The notes beneath the pieces are model-generated. The model was not told where the DNA came from and made no database searches. It saw only the letters and a list, made by a program, of their open reading frames with translations. Shown here piece by piece: positions 52,666 to 62,588 of a stretch of 64,000 nt of DNA. Both the position numbers and the translations under genes were made by a program. The stretch spans positions 124,001 through 188,000 of the forward strand of contig NZ_JAEDAH010000020.1 of assembly GCF_020320395.1 (NCBI RefSeq), in the 5' to 3' direction. How positions within the stretch are numbered: the first letter of the stretch is position 1; every line of letters starts with the position of its first letter. The stretch is from Thalassolituus marinus (GTDB taxonomy: Bacteria > Pseudomonadota > Gammaproteobacteria > Pseudomonadales > Oceanobacteraceae).

Positions 52666-53877
52666 TCAGAGAGACTGAAAAATCAGGGTCGCATTGGTTC
52701 CACCGAAGCCGAAACTGTTGGACATCACTGTCTTAAGTTCAGCTTCACGATTGCTGGTGACGATTGGGAATGCTTTGGCGCCTTCATCCATTTCTGTGAT
52801 GTTGGCACTACCCGTAATGAATCCATTCTGCTGCATCAGCAGCGCATAAATTGCTTCCTGCACACCGGCTGCACCCAGAGAGTGGCCAGTCAGTGATTTT
52901 GTAGAGCTGATTGGTGGGATTTTGTCGCCAAAGGCTTCACCAACTGCTTTCAATTCGGTGATATCACCCGCTGGCGTACTGGTGCCATGGGTGTTCAGGT
53001 AATCAATGGTCGGGTTGCCGGCCATGGCCAGTGCATCCTGCATACAGCGCACAGCACCTTCGCCAGATGGCGCTACCATGTCAGCACCATCGGATGTTGC
53101 AGAATAACCGATCACTTCGGCATAGATGGTTGCGCCACGAGCAACCGCATGTTCGTATTCTTCCAGCACCAGCATGCCGCCACCGCCGGCAATGACGAAA
53201 CCATCGCGGTTAGCATCATAGGCACGGGAAGCGGTTTCTGGTGCGTCGTTGTACTTGCTGGACAGTGCGCCCATGGCGTCGAACTGCATAGACAGAGACC
53301 AGTGCTCTTCTTCGCCGCCACCGGCAAAGACGATGTCCTGCTTGCCCCACTGAATCAGTTCCATCGCATGGCCGATACAGTGTGCGCTGGTCGCGCAGGC
53401 AGATGTCATGGAGTAGTTAACACCTTTAATAGAGAAGGGCGTCGCCAGGTTAGCGGATACCGCTGAACCCATAGTTCGGGTTACACGGTATGGGCCCACT
53501 TTGCGGATGCCTTTTTCTCTCAGGATGTCCGCAGCCTCAACAAGATCAGAGGATGCTGCGCCGCCGGAACCGGCAACCAGACCGGTACGAGGGTTGCTGA
53601 CCATTTCAGCGGTCAGGCCGGAGTCTTCGATGGCTTCTTTCATAGACAGGTAGGCGTAGGCCGCAGAGTCGCCCATAAAACGCTTCAGTTTGCGATCAAT
53701 GGCTTCGTCCAGGTCGATTTGTGGCTTGCCGGCTATATGGCTACGCATTCCCAGCTCTTCATACTCTGGCATAAAGCGAATGCCTGAGCGCTGAGCCTTG
53801 AGAGAGTCCAGCACTTCTGCCTTGTTGTTACCCAGACAGCTTACGATTCCGATACCTGTTACCACTACACGACGCAT
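52666..53877 (-). CDS. fabB: Beta-ketoacyl-ACP synthase I
   Basis: Condenses malonyl-ACP with acyl-ACP in fatty-acid elongation. 403 residues, [18 protein letters not shown]. Catalytic triad C161 ([11 protein letters not shown]), H297 ([12 protein letters not shown]), H332 ([12 protein letters not shown]). [23 protein letters not shown] is characteristic of FabB rather than FabF. FabB is needed for unsaturated fatty acids and usually sits with fabA; here fabA is not adjacent and the multidomain carboxylase follows instead. Confidence 0.95.
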   Translation of the reverse strand: MRRVVVTGIGIVSCLGNNKAEVLDSLKAQRSGIRFMPEYEELGMRSHIAGKPQIDLDEAIDRKLKRFMGDSAAYAYLSMKEAIEDSGLTAEMVSNPRTGLVAGSGGAASSDLVEAADILREKGIRKVGPYRVTRTMGSAVSANLATPFSIKGVNYSMTSACATSAHCIGHAMELIQWGKQDIVFAGGGEEEHWSLSMQFDAMGALSSKYNDAPETASRAYDANRDGFVIAGGGGMLVLEEYEHAVARGATIYAEVIGYSATSDGADMVAPSGEGAVRCMQDALAMAGNPTIDYLNTHGTSTPAGDITELKAVGEAFGDKIPPISSTKSLTGHSLGAAGVQEAIYALLMQQNGFITGSANITEMDEGAKAFPIVTSNREAELKTVMSNSFGFGGTNATLIFQSL

Positions 53878-54051
53878 ATTGTTTTTACTCTATATCCGAT
53901 GACACTTTGAAGATGAGCAGCCTATGACAGAAATATTGAGGTAATATTTCAATCCTTTCCGCGCCGACCACTATATAGCAGGCGTAGAAAAGTCATAAAG
54001 AAAAATATTATTGACTAATAGTTTGAAATAAGACTTCAAAAGGTTCAATTA

Positions 54052-54303
54052 GTGATGACAGATCAAGACGTTCGCTGGCACAGAGCACAGGAGCTGTTAC
54101 TCGAGAATGCACTCGATGTAGCAACAATGGCTGCTTGTCTTGGGCAGGACGAAAAGCGACTTGAGGCCATGATTGGCGTGAAACCAACCCGGAAAATGCC
54201 CGATAGTGTGGCTGAACTGATGGAGCAGACCTTTTCCAAGCCCAAAGGCTGGATGGATCAGGCGGATGATGGGGGTATTACTTTCGATCTGTTCGGCGGC
54301 TGA
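54052..54303 (+). CDS. Small HTH-like protein
   Basis: 83 acidic residues. LLLENALDVATMAACLGQDEKRLEAMIGVKPTRKMPDSVAELMEQTFSKPKGWMDQ follows the helix pattern of the Xre/CI N-terminal domain (ending in the usual KP.GWLD-type turn), but the recognition helix is not basic, so DNA binding is uncertain. Start ATG 54052 or 54055. Divergent from fabB with a 174-bp AT-rich gap that contains AATATT-GAGGT-AATATT. It abuts the convergent PAP2 gene. Confidence 0.65.
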   Translation: MMTDQDVRWHRAQELLLENALDVATMAACLGQDEKRLEAMIGVKPTRKMPDSVAELMEQTFSKPKGWMDQADDGGITFDLFGG

Positions 54304-55089
54304 TTACTCAGCCCCGGATACAGAATTGGCCTGAAATGTCATGCGTAGCAACGGCAGCCAGACCCGAACGGCGGCTGTCAGTAGCGCAGAAACGGCTGCA
54401 ATCAGTGCCAGCAGGTCGGTGTGAGGATAGCCATCTTCATGCCAGATCAGTGCTGCCGAAGCCAGTGTCAGCAGAAACACAGTAAACAGCTTCATACCGT
54501 GCCCACGCAGCCAGCGGAAGCGGGTTGTAAGGTACACGCAGAACACGGCGGTCAGCATACCTGCAGCGCTGCCTACCAGAATGTCCAGTGGCCAGTGTGC
54601 GCCAACCATCGCCCGGCTAAGGGCCGCCGCAGCACCAATCAGTAACATCAGCCAGGCCGTTGTCCTGCGCGGAATATTCAGAAACAGCAGGGCAGCACAG
54701 CTCATCGCGGTAAAGGAATGTCCGGACGGGAAACTATGGTTTTTCAGCACCTGGCCAATGATATAGAAGCTGTCACGATCCAGTACGGCAGCGGGGCGCA
54801 GAACGTCCAGTCCTTGTTTAAAGCCATGTACCAGCAGCCCGCCCAGCAGCAATAGCAGCAGCGCCTGATTAAACATAATCGGGCGGAAACTGGCAGCAAT
54901 CAGAAGAACGGCAACCGCAAATAAGGTGTCTGCGACCAGTGTCAGATTGCTCCACAGTGCATCCGGCAGGGCATGGCCAGCATGATTCAGTACCAGAAAC
55001 ATTGACTGATTCCAGCCGCTCAGCCAGATAGTAACGGCCGCCGCCAGCAGGGCGGTGGCCAGAAGTGTCAGAGTGGCAGGGCGTTGCAT
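54304..55089 (-). CDS. PAP2 family phosphatase
   Basis: 261-residue inner-membrane protein with about six helices and the acid phosphatase motifs: KQGLDVLRP (K-x6-RP), SFPSGHSFTAM (PSGH), and SRAMVGAHWPLDILVG (SR-x5-H-x3-D). Likely substrates are undecaprenyl diphosphate or lipid phosphates; the neighbouring glycosyltransferases suggest lipid-carrier or lipid A work. Its start codon shares one base with the stop of the glycosyltransferase gene upstream, so the two are translationally coupled. Confidence 0.88.
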   Translation of the reverse strand: MQRPATLTLLATALLAAAVTIWLSGWNQSMFLVLNHAGHALPDALWSNLTLVADTLFAVAVLLIAASFRPIMFNQALLLLLLGGLLVHGFKQGLDVLRPAAVLDRDSFYIIGQVLKNHSFPSGHSFTAMSCAALLFLNIPRRTTAWLMLLIGAAAALSRAMVGAHWPLDILVGSAAGMLTAVFCVYLTTRFRWLRGHGMKLFTVFLLTLASAALIWHEDGYPHTDLLALIAAVSALLTAAVRVWLPLLRMTFQANSVSGAE

Positions 55090-56696
55090 CAGTGCTGCTC
55101 CGCTGCGGCAGAGGCGCTGCTGGTTCCGTCTGTCCGGCGGACAATCTGGATCGGACCAGACTGGAACAGAACCTGGTACTGAATACCCAGGCGCTCTTCA
55201 TCCTTTGCCAGACGATCTTCGCGACCAAAGCCAACTTCGCCAGGGTTCAGGCGTCGGCGTTCAGTAACCTTGTCGAGGTACACGTTAAAGCTCGGCATAT
55301 CGATCGACTGGGTATACACAGGTTCATTCAGCGTGCGTGCAAATTGTGCAGCTTCCCATACTGGACGCTGCTGAGACTCACTGAAGGCCGGAATGAATAG
55401 GAACCAGACAAACAGTGCCTGAATGGCACCAACCAGAATCAGTGAAAACCAGGGACTGAAGCGCTTCCACAGAATCAGTGCGGCACTGATAAGCGCAGCC
55501 ACTGCTGCCAGAATGCTGAAATCCTGATTGAAAAACTGTGCAGCGCGTTGGGCTACGGCAATTTCAATCGGGTTGGTCAGGCGCTGCTCGGCCAGCGGCA
55601 ATAGCAGGGGAAATGCGATCATCACTGCGAACAGTATCAGTGGAAATACCAGCGCCAGCAGGCGGCTGTGCAGCCAGTGACGATAGCGTGCCATCAGAAT
55701 GACCAGCGGGGTACAGCCATACAGAATGTAATGCGGCAGCTTGGTGCTGGCGAGACTGAACAGAATCAGAACCACCAGGAACCAGATCCATAGCCAGGCA
55801 TCCAGAGCGTCTTTGCCAGGCTTCAGGTTTCTGATGGATGGCAGAATGCGAAACAGCAATCCGCCAAATGGCGCCAGTACAAATGGCAGAACCAGCGGGT
55901 AAAAGAGGAAGCCGCCATCGTGTCCTTCCATCGCGTTGTTGAAACGATTGACGTTGTGCTTGAGGAAGAAACCATCAATAAACGCCTGGCCCTGTGCCAT
56001 GTACTCAGCGATGTACCAGGGGGCTGCGATCACAATAAACAGAATCCAGCCCGGTACGAAGAAAATGGCACGCAGGAATTCTGTACGCAGCCCGTGGCTT
56101 AGGAAAAACAGAGCAGACACCATCAGCGGAATGGCAACTGCAACCGGCCCCTTGGTCAGTACGCCGAGTGCCATCAGGGCATATATTGCGTACAGAAGCT
56201 TATTGGACGGTGACTGGCTGTAGCCGTACATGATCAGCAGAGTGGTCGCCAGAATGGCATTCAGCAGGGCATCGGCGGTGGCCACGTGGGAAATCGTATT
56301 GATACCCAGAGCCGCTGCTGCCATCAGAGCCGCAACCGTCGCTGTAGCTTCGTTCAGGTAGCGCCGGCAAAACGCGAAAATAGCCAGTGACCAGCCCAGA
56401 CCAGCCAGTGCTGATGGCAGACGGAATGCCCAGACTTCGGTGCCAAACAGCGAGATGGATGCGGCCTGCAGCCAGTAAATCAGAATCGGTTTGTCGAAGC
56501 GGACACGGTCGTTTAACCAGGTGGTGATAAAGTCGCCACGCTCAAACATGCCGCGAGTAGCCTCGCTGAAAGCGCCTTCATCGTGGTCGAACAGCAGAAA
56601 ACCATTGAGGTTAAGAAAGAAAAAGGCGACCAGAGTCGCCAGCAGCCAGCCGGGCATGTTCAGGCCCGGCACTCGCATTTGCAGATTAACTGGCAT
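55089..56696 (-). CDS. Glycosyltransferase family 39 (ArnT/PMT-like)
   Basis: 535-residue inner-membrane protein with about 11-12 helices. The first periplasmic loop reads LLFDHDEGAFSEATRGMFERGDFITTWLNDRVRFDKPILIYWLQA, with the catalytic DE pair typical of GT39/ArnT transferases that use polyprenyl-phosphate sugars. A soluble C-terminal part follows residue ~430. The upstream GT2 gene is ArnC/GtrB-like and would make the polyprenyl-phosphate sugar donor, so the pair probably glycosylates an envelope lipid or glycan. The acceptor is unknown. No other arn genes are present, so aminoarabinose transfer is not implied. Confidence 0.88.
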   Translation of the reverse strand: MPVNLQMRVPGLNMPGWLLATLVAFFFLNLNGFLLFDHDEGAFSEATRGMFERGDFITTWLNDRVRFDKPILIYWLQAASISLFGTEVWAFRLPSALAGLGWSLAIFAFCRRYLNEATATVAALMAAAALGINTISHVATADALLNAILATTLLIMYGYSQSPSNKLLYAIYALMALGVLTKGPVAVAIPLMVSALFFLSHGLRTEFLRAIFFVPGWILFIVIAAPWYIAEYMAQGQAFIDGFFLKHNVNRFNNAMEGHDGGFLFYPLVLPFVLAPFGGLLFRILPSIRNLKPGKDALDAWLWIWFLVVLILFSLASTKLPHYILYGCTPLVILMARYRHWLHSRLLALVFPLILFAVMIAFPLLLPLAEQRLTNPIEIAVAQRAAQFFNQDFSILAAVAALISAALILWKRFSPWFSLILVGAIQALFVWFLFIPAFSESQQRPVWEAAQFARTLNEPVYTQSIDMPSFNVYLDKVTERRRLNPGEVGFGREDRLAKDEERLGIQYQVLFQSGPIQIVRRTDGTSSASAAAEQH

Positions 56697-57810
56697 GGTC
56701 GGCTGGTTCGTCCTTGTGGGACTGGGCTGAAGCAGCTGTTTTACCGGTTTCGGTATTCCAGCCAGCTTCCACTTCTGGTTCAGACGTGGCTTCGGACGGA
56801 CGATAAATCACGTATTGCTGACGCTGAGACGACTCGAAATAGGTGCGTGAGATCAACTCAGACAGTACGCCGGTGGTCAGGAACTGCAGGGCAGCAATGA
56901 CCATCACCACGGCGATCAGGAACAGCGGACGGCTGCCGATATCATCGCCGAGGATGAATTTGCAAAACGCCAGATAGGTCAGCAGCAGACCACCCACAGA
57001 ACCCAGACCCAGACCGATGGAGCCAAAGAAGTGACCCGGACGGGCGCGGTAGCGCATGAAGAAGTATACCGACAACAGGTCGAGGATCACGCGGAAGGTG
57101 CGGGAAATACCGTACTTGGACTCACCAGCAACGCGGGCGTTGTGGGATACAACGATTTCACCGATACGGCTTGGTGGCACAACGGCAGCTACCCATGCCG
57201 GAATAAAGCGGTGCATTTCGCCGTACAGGCGAACCTGCTTAATCACAGATGCCTTGTAGATTTTCAGTGAGCAGCCGTAGTCGTTAATGCGTACGCCGGT
57301 GATCTTACCGATCAGACGGTTAGCAATGCGGGACGGAATCTTACGCAGGATCAGATCGTCCTTACGGTTTTTACGCCAGCCGGTGAGCAGGTCCAGATCC
57401 TGTTCGATCAGGTGATCGACCATGCGCGGGATATCCGCCGGATCGTTCTGCAGGTCGCCATCCAGGGTGGCGATCAGGTAGCCGCGCGCTTCATCAATAC
57501 CGGCCTGCATGGCCGCTGTCTGACCGAAGTTACGACGCAGTTCTACCACGCGTACGTGTGAACCGTATTTTTCAGATTCTTTATGCAGAGCTTTGGGGGT
57601 ACCGTCCGTACTGCCGTCATCGACGACCAGCAGTTCCCAGTCACCGTCATATTCCGCCAGGCCTTCGTGCACGCGGGCAACCATTGGCTCAACGTTTTCG
57701 ATCTCGTTGTACATCGGAATCACGATGGACAGTGACGGTTTACGTGCTTGGTTTGTGTTTGACTCAGTCAAGGTCGGTACCACTCTTATCTGTATAACGC
57801 CCGGAACCAC
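56686..57810 (-). CDS. Glycosyltransferase family 2, polyprenyl-phosphate sugar type
   Basis: Up to 374 residues. GT-A domain PSLSIVIPMYNEIENVEPMVARVHEGL, ELLVVDDGSTDGT, GYLIATLDGDLQNDPADIPRMVDHL (DGD/QNDP catalytic region) and GYGCSLKIYK-like INDYGCSLKIYKASVI, followed by two C-terminal membrane helices (~235-305), as in ArnC, GtrB and DPM synthases. It would charge a polyprenyl phosphate with a sugar for the GT39 enzyme, whose gene it overlaps by 11 bp. The start is uncertain: the listed GTG, or a downstream TTG giving MTESNTNQ, are both possible. A Ser/Glu/His-rich tail follows the membrane part. Confidence 0.88.
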   Translation of the reverse strand: MVPGVIQIRVVPTLTESNTNQARKPSLSIVIPMYNEIENVEPMVARVHEGLAEYDGDWELLVVDDGSTDGTPKALHKESEKYGSHVRVVELRRNFGQTAAMQAGIDEARGYLIATLDGDLQNDPADIPRMVDHLIEQDLDLLTGWRKNRKDDLILRKIPSRIANRLIGKITGVRINDYGCSLKIYKASVIKQVRLYGEMHRFIPAWVAAVVPPSRIGEIVVSHNARVAGESKYGISRTFRVILDLLSVYFFMRYRARPGHFFGSIGLGLGSVGGLLLTYLAFCKFILGDDIGSRPLFLIAVVMVIAALQFLTTGVLSELISRTYFESSQRQQYVIYRPSEATSEPEVEAGWNTETGKTAASAQSHKDEPADHAS

Positions 57811-57946
57811 ATAGCCGGACTTTCACCCGGCTAAGATGGCCGGACTTTAAAAAAGAACCGCGATCATACCCAAATGTTGGGGTCAGTAAAATAACGTAGG
57901 CCCGCGGTATGTGCCGGGACATGCAACAGTGCGTTGCCTGTCCGGC

Positions 57947-58873
57947 TTATTTGTTTGCCCGGGCTTTGGCCAGATGCCGGGTGGCAACAGTAATCAGTGC
58001 GGTCAGTAGCAGTGTCGTGCCGAGCACAAACAGATGCAGGTTTACCGCTGCCGCCAGTGCGTCCCGGCTATCAACGCCCCAGGGCAGCAGGCCTGCCAGA
58101 ATACCGGCTTCGTAGGTGCCGGCACCGGCGACGCCGTGAATTGGCAGCACGCTGCTCAGTTCACCGGTGGTGGCACCCATCCAGCTTTGCATAAACGGAA
58201 TCGGCAGAAACTGCGCCAGCAGCCAGGCATAGACACCAACCTTCAGGGTCCAGTTCACCAGTGTCCAGAACAGCGCCCGCACAAATGGCCAGGGTGAAGC
58301 CGGCAAGGCGTGCATCAGCTCTGCCGCTTTATTGGCCCAACCTTTATGGTGATTGCTGAGGAAGCGGTTCAGACCGTTTTGCAGGGGCAACACTGCCAGC
58401 GGGGCAATCGCCAGTAAGGCCATCAGGCCATAGCGCAGGGGTTCGCTCAGCGGCAACTGACCCTGTAGCGAAAATGCCGCCAGCAGCAGTAACGCGTAGA
58501 GATCCAGTAAGCGCAGCCATAGCAATGCCGGAGCACTGTGACGGTAAGGCAGGTCAAAGTATTGTTTCATTAACAGCGGGAAGGCGGTTTCGCCGCTGCG
58601 CATCGGCAGCATGTTGTTAAAGAAGTTGTGCAGTACGGTAATGCGGATCAGGCGAGGAAAGTGCCCGGCGCAGTTGGCATGAAAGAAATCGTAGAATCGC
58701 AGAGCTCGCAGCAGGTAGCTGGCCAGCATCAGTGCCAATGCCAGTGCCAGTGAGGACGGGGGGATGCTGCTCCAGCTTTGCAGAACGGCTGCCCAGCCGT
58801 AGCTGTCTTCAACCAGCCAGATCAATCCGATCAGCAGCGCAACGCTGACCCAGAATTTCCACGATTTCAGCAC
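57947..58873 (-). CDS. LPG synthase-like transmembrane (flippase-like) protein
   Basis: 308 residues with about eight membrane helices. LRFYDFFHANCAGHFPRLIRITVLHNFFNNMLPMRSGETAFPLLMKQYFDLPYRHSAPALLWLRLLD and SSVLPIHGVAGAGTYEAGI are the markers of the lysylphosphatidylglycerol synthase TM/UPF0104 family. There is no aminoacyl-transferase domain, so it is a lipid-handling or flipping protein only. Near the GT2/GT39 genes and on the same strand, suggesting a shared envelope-lipid pathway. Confidence 0.8.
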   Translation of the reverse strand: MLKSWKFWVSVALLIGLIWLVEDSYGWAAVLQSWSSIPPSSLALALALMLASYLLRALRFYDFFHANCAGHFPRLIRITVLHNFFNNMLPMRSGETAFPLLMKQYFDLPYRHSAPALLWLRLLDLYALLLLAAFSLQGQLPLSEPLRYGLMALLAIAPLAVLPLQNGLNRFLSNHHKGWANKAAELMHALPASPWPFVRALFWTLVNWTLKVGVYAWLLAQFLPIPFMQSWMGATTGELSSVLPIHGVAGAGTYEAGILAGLLPWGVDSRDALAAAVNLHLFVLGTTLLLTALITVATRHLAKARANK

Positions 58874-59014
58874 GTTCTTCTACCTTAACTTTTGAGGGCG
58901 GCATGGTTGCGCTGCATCACAGTAAAGTCAAGGCGGCGCGGGCTGGCTATTGAATCGATGAGGCAATCGGGTAAAGTGCCCGGTCTTTCGAGTTTCAGAT
59001 GTGCTGGGGTGTGA

Positions 59015-60037
59015 GTGAAGGTCCTGCTGATTAAAACGTCTTCTCTGGGTGATGTGTTTCACACCCTGCCGGCGGTTGAAGATGCCTACCGGGCCATACC
59101 CGGGCTGCAGATCGACTGGGTCGTTGAAGAAGCATTCGCTGCGATTCCTGCCTGGCACCCGGCGGTTAATAAGGTCATTCCGGTGGCCTGGCGTCGCTGG
59201 CGTAAGAATCTGTTTAAGCGCGAAAACCGGGAAGAGTTAAAAGCATTCCGCCAGTCGCTGCGTGCGACGGAATACGATCTGGTTCTGGATGCTCAGGGCC
59301 TGATCAAAAGCGCTGTATTCACTCGTATGGCTAAGGGCCCGCGCTACGGTCTGGATAAAAACAGCTGCCGTGAACCGCTGGCGGCGCGTGCTTACCAGTT
59401 TCCGCAGGCGGTTGCCAAAGGCCAGCATGCTATCCCAAGAGTACGTCAGTTATTTGCCCAGGCGCTGGGCTATCAGGTTCCAGGTGATTATCTCAGTTAT
59501 GGTGTTGATCGTACGCGCTGGACACGTCCGCAGGTGGAAGGGGATTACTGGGTGTTCCTGCACGGCACGACCTGGATTACCAAGTTGTGGCCGGAAGCCT
59601 ACTGGCAGGAGCTGGCACAAAAAGTAACGGCGAATGGTCAAACAGTCTTTCTGCCCTGGGGTAATGACGAAGAGCATGAACGCGCACAGCGCATCGCTGC
59701 CAATATTAACGGCGCCGAAGTACTGCCGAAAATGGGTCTCAACGATCTGAATGCCTATCTGGCTTACGCTCAGGCGGTGGTAGGTGTTGATACCGGTCTG
59801 TCGCACGTTGTTGCCGCGCTGGAAGTGCCATCGATTGCGATTTATGGCGCGACGGATGCCACACTTACCGGTGTCCTTGGTCCTCAGGTTGAGGTGCTGG
59901 CCAGTCAATACAGCGACTGTGCGCCATGCTTGTCGAAAACCTGTCTGAAAAACGAGCCCGGCGACATTCAGCCGCCGTGTTACCGCGAAGTGTCGCCGCA
60001 GCGCGTATTTGATTCACTGCTCAGTCGCATTGGCTGA
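59015..60037 (+). CDS. waaC: Lipopolysaccharide heptosyltransferase I
   Basis: Adds the first heptose to Kdo in the LPS inner core; GT9 family, peripheral on the inner membrane. 340 residues from a GTG start: MKVLLIKTSSLGDVFHTLPAVEDA is the WaaC N-terminus, and LYPWGNDEE-like FLPWGNDEEHERAQRIA and AVVGVDTGLSHVVAALEVPSIAIYGATD the nucleotide-sugar site. It diverges from the flippase-like gene and converges on the MFS-PlsC gene. Confidence 0.94.
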   Translation: MKVLLIKTSSLGDVFHTLPAVEDAYRAIPGLQIDWVVEEAFAAIPAWHPAVNKVIPVAWRRWRKNLFKRENREELKAFRQSLRATEYDLVLDAQGLIKSAVFTRMAKGPRYGLDKNSCREPLAARAYQFPQAVAKGQHAIPRVRQLFAQALGYQVPGDYLSYGVDRTRWTRPQVEGDYWVFLHGTTWITKLWPEAYWQELAQKVTANGQTVFLPWGNDEEHERAQRIAANINGAEVLPKMGLNDLNAYLAYAQAVVGVDTGLSHVVAALEVPSIAIYGATDATLTGVLGPQVEVLASQYSDCAPCLSKTCLKNEPGDIQPPCYREVSPQRVFDSLLSRIG

Positions 60038-60050
60038 GCAGTCGCTATCT

Positions 60051-61931
60051 TTACGCCTTCTTCTGCAGCAGCGCGTTCACTTCGGTTTGCAGAACGTCTG
60101 CGCTGACGTTTTCCGGAGCAATCATCTGTCCCAGTTTAATGGTCACCTTCGACCAGAAACGACGTGGTGTTTTGGTTAATGCCAGGCCGTCCTTATGGCT
60201 GAAAAAACTGCCCCATAAGCCACTCAGAGCCATAGGAATAACAGGTACTGGCGTCTCTTCTATAATGCGTTCAATGCCGCGTCGGAAGGTGTCGGTTTCA
60301 CCAGTCTTAGTCAGTTTTCCTTCCGGGAAAATACACACCACCTGACCATCGTTCAGTTCTTCACGAATGCGTTTAAAGGCATTTTCATAAACCGCTTCGT
60401 CAGCCTTTGGTGAACAGATCGGAATGGTTTTGGCGTAACGGAAAAAGTATTTAATCAGTGGCATTTCTGAAATGGCTCTGTCCATTACAAAGCGCACCGG
60501 GCGGCGGCTGGCGCTGGCAATCAGCAGGGCATCGACATAACTGACGTGGTTGCAGACCAGAACCACCGGACCTTCTTCAGGAATTTTTCCGGTTTCTTCG
60601 TGGGTGACGCGGTACATGGTGTGGGTCAGCATCCAGATAAAGAAACGCAGGGCGAATTCCGGAACACGGCTGTAAACGTACAGTGCGACAACAATATTCA
60701 TCAGGCCAATGACCAGAAAGTATTCTGCAATACTCAGCTTCAGAACAACCAGCATAAGAATGCCCACACCTGCACTGGCAACCATAAACAGCGCATTCAG
60801 CACGTTGTTGGCGGCAATAGTCTGAGCACGTGATTTTTCATCGCTGCGTTCCTGAATCAGAGCCTGTAGTGGGACTACAAATAAGCCGCCGGAAATACTG
60901 ATAAAGGCAAGGTCAATCAGCATGCGCCAGTGATCCGGGTTACGAATAAACTCCATTGCGCTAAGACTCTGGCTGATGTCGAGTGACGTCAGAGAAAAAT
61001 ACAGATCAATTCCGAAAATGCTCATGCCCAGTGAGCCAATTGGCACAATGCCAAGCTCTACCCGGTGGCCGGACAGACGTTCACACAATAAGGAGCCCGC
61101 CGCGACGCCGACTGAAAATACGGTTAACAGCAAGGTGACGACTTGCGGGTTGCCACCCAGATAATCACGCGCCAGATTCGGGAATTGGGTCAGATAGCCT
61201 GCACCCAGAAACCAGAACCAGCTGATAGCCATAATCGACAGAAATACAGCGCGGTCTTTACGGGCGTTACGAATGGTATTAACGAGTTCGGTCAGGGGAT
61301 TCCAGTTGATGGTCAGGTCGGCATTGCTGGCTTTAACCGCAGGAATCTGACGGCTCGATAAATAACCCGCTACGGCGAAAAAGACCACGCCAGTGGCAAT
61401 CCAGTATTTAGCGGCGGCAAGATCAAACAGCAATCCAGCGCAAATTGTACCGGCCAGAATCGCCAGAAAAGTGCCCATTTCAACCAGCGCGTTGCCGCCA
61501 ATAAGCTCGTCTTTACTCAGCTGTTGAGGCAGTAAAGAAAATTTAACCGGGCCGAACAGAGCGGATTGCAGCCCCATCAGAAACAGCAGCACCATCATCA
61601 GCATTATCTGATCTGTAACGATCGCTGCTGCGGCGACGAGCATAATGCCGACCTCCAGCAACTTAACGCCGCGTATTAATGCGGATTTTTCATATTTATC
61701 AGCTATCTGACCGGCGATCGGTGAAAACAGGAAAAATGGCAGGATAAACAAACCTGCAGCCAGATTGGTGTACAGGGCAGAATCTTCGGCGGCTGTAATC
61801 CCGCCAAAGGCGATCAGTAACAGCAGCGCATTTTTGTACAGGTTATCGTTAAACGCGCCCAGCGCCTGGGTAATAAAGTAGGGCAGAAATCGTCGTTGTT
61901 TCAGCAGTTCGAATTGGTTGTGCGAACTCAT
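60051..61931 (-). CDS. MFS transporter fused to 1-acylglycerol-3-phosphate acyltransferase
   Basis: 626 residues. ~1-420 is a 12-helix MFS domain of LplT type (FLPYFITQALGAFNDNLYKNALLLLI), and ~430-626 is a PlsC domain with H-x4-D in LVCNHVSYVDALL and IFPEGKLTKTG. It resembles the LplT plus acyltransferase parts of the Aas system but lacks the AMP-binding acyl-ACP synthetase domain. It probably flips lysophospholipid into the inner leaflet and reacylates it. Start ATG 61931. Downstream of, and co-oriented with, a TetR gene 26 bp away, a likely operon and target. Confidence 0.9.
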   Translation of the reverse strand: MSSHNQFELLKQRRFLPYFITQALGAFNDNLYKNALLLLIAFGGITAAEDSALYTNLAAGLFILPFFLFSPIAGQIADKYEKSALIRGVKLLEVGIMLVAAAAIVTDQIMLMMVLLFLMGLQSALFGPVKFSLLPQQLSKDELIGGNALVEMGTFLAILAGTICAGLLFDLAAAKYWIATGVVFFAVAGYLSSRQIPAVKASNADLTINWNPLTELVNTIRNARKDRAVFLSIMAISWFWFLGAGYLTQFPNLARDYLGGNPQVVTLLLTVFSVGVAAGSLLCERLSGHRVELGIVPIGSLGMSIFGIDLYFSLTSLDISQSLSAMEFIRNPDHWRMLIDLAFISISGGLFVVPLQALIQERSDEKSRAQTIAANNVLNALFMVASAGVGILMLVVLKLSIAEYFLVIGLMNIVVALYVYSRVPEFALRFFIWMLTHTMYRVTHEETGKIPEEGPVVLVCNHVSYVDALLIASASRRPVRFVMDRAISEMPLIKYFFRYAKTIPICSPKADEAVYENAFKRIREELNDGQVVCIFPEGKLTKTGETDTFRRGIERIIEETPVPVIPMALSGLWGSFFSHKDGLALTKTPRRFWSKVTIKLGQMIAPENVSADVLQTEVNALLQKKA

Positions 61932-61957
61932 GCGGCGAACTCCATTGCAGTGATTAT

Positions 61958-62569
61958 TTACTCTGCTTCCGTCCAGGAAGTCAGATAGTGGGTTAATAAC
62001 GAGTTGATCAGTATTTCGCTGTCGTCAGCCATGCCGGCGGGTGAGAACAGCTTATTTTCCAGTGTTAACTGGCAGATGCCCTGAACCCCAGCCCACAGAA
62101 CACGGGCAGCCTGCTGGCAGTCCTGAACTCGGGCATTGGGTTTCAGTTTCAGTAATTCCTGTTCCAGTAGCGTGAACAGAGCGGCAATTCGTTGCTCCTG
62201 CCACGCTGGAAGTGGTTCATCGTCAGCGAGGCGAAGTTCAAACAGCAAACGCCAGGCATTAGGGCGTTGGCGAGCAAAGGCCAGATAAGCGCTGGCGATG
62301 GCTTTAAGCCCGGATTTCTCCTCGTTGGCTGTGTGAATGGCAGTGTGCAGCGTCTGGTAAAGATCATCCAGCGTACGTGCGTTGGCCGCCAGTAACAGCA
62401 GGCTGAAGCTACCGAAATGGTTGATCAGGGTACCGGGTGAATAGCCAATATCGCGGGCGATGCTGCGCAGACTCAATTCGCTGGCAGGGGTACTTTCCAG
62501 GCAATCCAGTACCCGGCGGGTGGCCATGTCGGTCAGTTCTTCCGGGCTGTGATCGTTACGGCGTGCCAT
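61958..62569 (-). CDS. TetR-family transcriptional regulator
   Basis: 203 residues. N-terminal HTH: RRVLDCLESTPASELSLRSIARDIGYSPGTLINHFGSFSLLLLAANAR; C-terminal ligand domain of the TetR_C_33/WHG type. The frame opens at a TTG (62602), but ATG 62569 has GGAG 6 bases upstream and is preferred. Its own promoter is covered by two near-identical dyads (62589-62601, 62616-62628), so autorepression is likely. The adjacent MFS-PlsC fusion gene, 26 bp downstream, is the obvious partner; the ligand may be a lipid or fatty-acyl compound. Confidence 0.88.
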   Translation of the reverse strand: MARRNDHSPEELTDMATRRVLDCLESTPASELSLRSIARDIGYSPGTLINHFGSFSLLLLAANARTLDDLYQTLHTAIHTANEEKSGLKAIASAYLAFARQRPNAWRLLFELRLADDEPLPAWQEQRIAALFTLLEQELLKLKPNARVQDCQQAARVLWAGVQGICQLTLENKLFSPAGMADDSEILINSLLTHYLTSWTEAE

Positions 62570-62588
62570 TCTGACTCCGTTGTTATTC

